Shown here: positions 7,682 through 9,219 of the stretch, one piece after another
How positions within the stretch are numbered: position 1 is the first letter of the stretch
How the letters are laid out: each line of letters starts with the position of its first letter
Assembly (NCBI GenBank): GCA_001773855.1
Contig: MEXZ01000116.1
Span: forward strand, 1-9,219
Direction: 5' to 3'
Source of the DNA: Candidatus Aminicenantes bacterium RBG_13_64_14
Lineage (GTDB): Bacteria; Acidobacteriota; Aminicenantia; Aminicenantales; Saccharicenantaceae
Length of the DNA stretch: 9,219 nucleotides
The notes under the pieces: model-generated
Told to the model about the DNA's origin: nothing
Database searches by the model: none
What the model saw: only the letters and a program-made list of their open reading frames with translations
Translations under genes and position numbers: made by a program

Positions 7682-8200
7682 CTATTCAGAGGGGCCCGTC
7701 AGGATTTCGAGCAGCTGGTTGGCCTTGGTCTCGGTCATCTGGCCATGATATCGGCCGTCCACGACGGCGAGGGGAGCCAAGGCGCAAGCGCCCAGGCAAT
7801 TCACCCGTTCCAAGGTATATTCCCGGTTGGGCGACGTTTCTCCGGCCCGGACGCCGAGTTTCCGTTCGAAATGTTCGAGGATCGCGGTTCCGCCGCGGAC
7901 GTGGCAGGCCGTTCCCATGCAAACCGTGCAGAGATGACGGCCCCGGGGCTCCAAGCTGAAGGATTTGTAGAAGGTCGCCACGCTGTAGACGTGGGCCGGC
8001 GGAACGTCCAGCTTCTTGGCCGCCGCCTCGAGCGTTTCCGGCGCGAGCCAGCGGAGCCGTTCCTGGAGGTCCTGAAGGATTTGGATGATCGCCCGCTTCT
8101 CGCCGCCGTATTTCTCGACGACCCCGCGAACGACAGCGTCGACGTCGTCGGCGAGGGGGGCTTTACCGGAGGGCCCGGTCTTTCGGCTTTTCTGTGCCAT
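7682..8200 (-). CDS. nuoE: NuoE/HydC-like [2Fe-2S] subunit
   Basis: The 172 residues match the NuoE/HoxE/HydC thioredoxin-like [2Fe-2S] family, which is usually about 150-180 residues. An N-terminal helical part (IIQILQDLQERLRWL, about 38-52) is followed by VPPAHVYSVATFYKSF (66-81), a family signature. The cluster ligands are Cys94 and Cys99 (C-x4-C, in CTVCMGTACH) and Cys135 and Cys139 (C-x3-C, in NCLGACALAP). Together with the NuoF-like protein it forms the core shared by HydABC hydrogenases, NAD-dependent formate dehydrogenases and Stn. The ATG at 8200 has no recognisable Shine-Dalgarno (CCCGAC precedes it), which is odd for the first large gene of the operon; a possible promoter directly upstream hints at a leaderless transcript. 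No later ATG keeps the N-terminal helices. Confidence 0.94.
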   Translation of the reverse strand: MAQKSRKTGPSGKAPLADDVDAVVRGVVEKYGGEKRAIIQILQDLQERLRWLAPETLEAAAKKLDVPPAHVYSVATFYKSFSLEPRGRHLCTVCMGTACHVRGGTAILEHFERKLGVRAGETSPNREYTLERVNCLGACALAPLAVVDGRYHGQMTETKANQLLEILTGPSE

Positions 8201-8211
8201 GTCGGGAGTAA

Positions 8212-8239
8212 CTTACAGAAAAACCGGAATGCTTGTCAA
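8212..8239 (-). promoter_or_regulatory. Possible internal promoter directly before nuoE
   Basis: On the minus strand a perfect TTGACA (8239-8234) is followed after 16 bp by TGTAAG (8217-8212), which fits a weak -10. Transcription would start near 8205, only about 5 nt before the nuoE ATG, giving a nearly leaderless message and agreeing with the lack of a Shine-Dalgarno there. The -10 is poor and the spacer slightly short, so this is tentative. Confidence 0.35.
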
Positions 8240-8253
8240 CGATTTTCCGCGGG

Positions 8254-8472
8254 CTACCGGCACCTCTGCCAGTCGGATTCGCTGAACGTCCGGTCCAGCT
8301 CTTTCCAAAGGTCTTTCACGTCGCAGCTCATGACGATCAGATCCTGGGAGCCGCCCCGCGTGTCCTTGACGAAGAGGGAGCCGTAGAATTCCATCAGCTT
8401 GTCGATGTCGTTCGCCACGATCCGCCGGATCGTCACCTCCGTGCCGTCCTTCATTCTCTCCGTCTTGTCCAT
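8254..8472 (-). CDS. Small protein of unknown function at the head of the operon (72 residues)
   Basis: I do not recognise this gene with confidence. It encodes 72 residues with the opening DGTEVTIRRIVANDIDKLME, which resembles the first beta strand and helix of GNAT acetyltransferases (the common DGT-x-V-x-IR pattern). It then ends after a charged C-terminus (DLWKELDRTFSESDWQRCR), with none of the acetyl-CoA-binding core. It has no cysteine cluster and no membrane segment. It lies about 44 nt downstream of the inferred transcription start, and 53 nt before nuoE, so it would be the first gene translated. The Shine-Dalgarno is weak (AAAGGGAAAA, rather far from the ATG at 8472). A second in-frame ATG at 8454, giving 66 residues, is a possible start. 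It could be a real small accessory protein or the stump of a longer acetyltransferase. Confidence 0.6.
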   Translation of the reverse strand: MDKTERMKDGTEVTIRRIVANDIDKLMEFYGSLFVKDTRGGSQDLIVMSCDVKDLWKELDRTFSESDWQRCR

Positions 8473-8522
8473 GGGCGCGTTTTCCCTTTCTGCGATTTGT
8501 TGTCCTTCGATCCTGCTTCATA

Positions 8523-8551
8523 TATATATGAGGGGGATTTCGAATTGTCAA
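8523..8551 (-). promoter_or_regulatory. Main sigma70-type promoter of the redox operon
   Basis: On the minus strand a perfect -35 TTGACA (8551-8546) is followed by a 17-bp spacer and TATATA (8528-8523) inside an alternating AT run. It is conspicuous in GC-rich surroundings. Transcription should start near 8516, leaving a leader of about 44 nt before the 72-codon gene. I see no terminator between here and the left edge, so it probably drives all eight minus-strand genes. Confidence 0.75.
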
Positions 8552-8573
8552 GCCGCGGCCGATTGCCCGTTCG

Positions 8574-8606
8574 CAGGGCTCAGGGCTAACCCCGAAAAAT
8601 CCCCGA
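8574..8606. repeat. Short direct repeats in the divergent control region (possible operator)
   Basis: CAGGGCT occurs twice in tandem (8574-8580, 8581-8587), and CCCCGA occurs twice with an 11-bp period (8590-8595, 8601-8606), about one helical turn. They lie between the two divergent promoters, a natural place for a regulator. The copies are short and the region is GC-rich, so chance is possible. The rest of 8473-8708 holds only the two promoters; I see no gene in it. Confidence 0.25.
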
Positions 8607-8662
8607 CTTGCCATCGTTCCCGGCCGTGCAGGCAAAGCCGGCAAGACCAGGGATTCTAGGGT

Positions 8663-8692
8663 TTGACAGGACTCCGACGCCGGTGCTATTGT
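8663..8692 (+). promoter_or_regulatory. Sigma70-type promoter of the sensor kinase gene
   Basis: A perfect TTGACA (8663-8668) is followed by an 18-bp spacer and TATTGT (8687-8692). Transcription would start near 8699, about 10 nt before the kinase ATG, with an AAGG Shine-Dalgarno-like element at 8698-8701 at the very 5' end of the message. It diverges from the redox-operon promoter, with about 110 bp between the two -35 boxes. Confidence 0.6.
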
Positions 8693-8708
8693 TGACCAAG
8701 GCGAAGCG

Positions 8709-9219
8709 ATGCCCATCCGACGAGTTGTCCGGCGGTTCCACGATTTGCCCTTGCGGCGCAAGCTCATCCTGAGTTTTCTTGTCGTCATCGCCCTCGGCGG
8801 GGTCCTGACCTCCATGGTCGGCACGCGCATCGAGCACCATACCATCATCTCTCTGGCCGAGGCCAAGGTTAGGCACGATCTCGCCTCGGCGTGGATGGTC
8901 TATGAAGAACGGCTGTACAGCCTCCGGGACACCTTCCGGCTCAGCGCCACGCAGGAGTTCCTCCGTGCGCCTCTCCGGCAAGCGGACCTCGACAGGGTCG
9001 CCGTACGGCTCGATGGAATCCGCGCGGAGTTCGGCCTCGACGTCCTCAACCTCACGGACGCCCTCGGCCGTGTTGTCGTCCGGTCGCGGCGCCCCGACGC
9101 GCCCGTCGGCGACGACGTCGCCCGCGATCCTTTCGTCGCCCTCGAAGGCCGGGACGAGGTCGGCCAGCTGGCCCGAGCGTTCAACCGGATGACCGACGAG
9201 CTCAGCCTGGCCCATGAAG
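8709..9219 (+). CDS. Sensor histidine kinase, N-terminal part (runs off the window), sensor domain apparently truncated
   Basis: The frame is open from the ATG at 8709 to the right edge (170 codons). Residues 1-17 are basic and cytoplasmic, and 18-38 (KLILSFLVVIALGGVLTSMV) form one membrane segment. The next 100 residues match the start of an extracytoplasmic Cache-type sensor: a long helix (VRHDLASAWMVYEERLYSLR) and then GLDVLNLTDALGRVVVRSRR. At about residue 140 the sequence passes from DDVARDPFVA to LEGRDEVGQLARAFNRMTDE, which is the second half of a HAMP domain. The rest of the sensor, the second membrane helix and the first half of HAMP are absent, though the frame is unbroken. The kinase domains would lie beyond the edge. 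A signal-transducing partner such as a chemoreceptor is possible; a kinase is more likely. The AAGG at 8698-8701 fits a ribosome site. Confidence 0.75.
   Translation, partial: MPIRRVVRRFHDLPLRRKLILSFLVVIALGGVLTSMVGTRIEHHTIISLAEAKVRHDLASAWMVYEERLYSLRDTFRLSATQEFLRAPLRQADLDRVAVRLDGIRAEFGLDVLNLTDALGRVVVRSRRPDAPVGDDVARDPFVALEGRDEVGQLARAFNRMTDELSLAHE

Noticed and set aside
7673..8386. Plus-strand frame of 237 codons opposite nuoE
   Set aside because: Antisense to a clear NuoE-family gene and without any recognisable motif or start signal.
8607..8645. Inverted repeat CTTGCC ... GGCAAG in the control region
   Set aside because: Six-base arms separated by 27 nt are too short and too far apart to support a hairpin, terminator or operator in GC-rich DNA.
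8213..8866. Minus-strand frame of 217 codons across the divergent promoters
   Set aside because: It overlaps both promoters, the kinase start and the 72-residue gene in other frames, has low-complexity basic composition and shows no domain.

Overview
The window looks like chromosomal DNA of a high-GC, strictly anaerobic bacterium. Nearly everything in it is soluble, iron-sulfur-rich redox machinery for balancing NADH, NADPH and ferredoxin, followed by an acetate-forming gene. I see no respiratory membrane subunits, no mobile elements, no RNA genes and no CRISPR. I cannot name the organism; an anaerobic fermenter or syntroph (for example an Acidobacteriota/Aminicenantia-like or deltaproteobacterial-like lineage) would fit, but that is only an impression.

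Layout. Positions 8472 down to 1 (minus strand) form one apparent eight-gene operon, in order of transcription: a 72-residue protein, a NuoE/HydC-like [2Fe-2S] protein, a NuoF/HydB-like flavoprotein, a NuoG-like iron-sulfur protein with a degenerate molybdopterin-oxidoreductase domain, NfnA, NfnB, a single-domain cyclic-nucleotide-binding-fold protein, and the first 210 codons of phosphate acetyltransferase. The junctions are tight: 2-nt gap, 4-nt overlap, 1-nt overlap, 18 nt, 23 nt, 41 nt. A near-consensus sigma70-type promoter (TTGACA, 17 bp, TATATA) stands before the first gene. Positions 8473-8708 are a divergent control region. From 8709 to the right edge, on the plus strand, runs the start of a sensor histidine kinase with its own promoter.

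How the genes may work together. NuoE plus NuoF with the HydB-type extensions is the flavin bifurcation core of HydABC hydrogenases and of the Sporomusa Stn transhydrogenase. NfnAB is by itself a complete electron-bifurcating NADH/ferredoxin:NADP+ transhydrogenase. In Stn a NuoG-like domain is fused to an NfnB-like domain. Here the NuoG-like and NfnB-like parts are separate proteins, NfnA is kept, and the NuoG-like protein carries an extra, apparently inactive molybdopterin domain. The most interesting reading is an unusual five-subunit, Stn-like NADH/NADPH/ferredoxin complex with two potential bifurcation sites, co-transcribed with pta. The sequence supports this composition but cannot prove a single physical complex.

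The kinase fragment appears to run from the first part of its sensor domain straight into the end of a HAMP domain. That suggests an internal deletion or an assembly collapse near the right edge.
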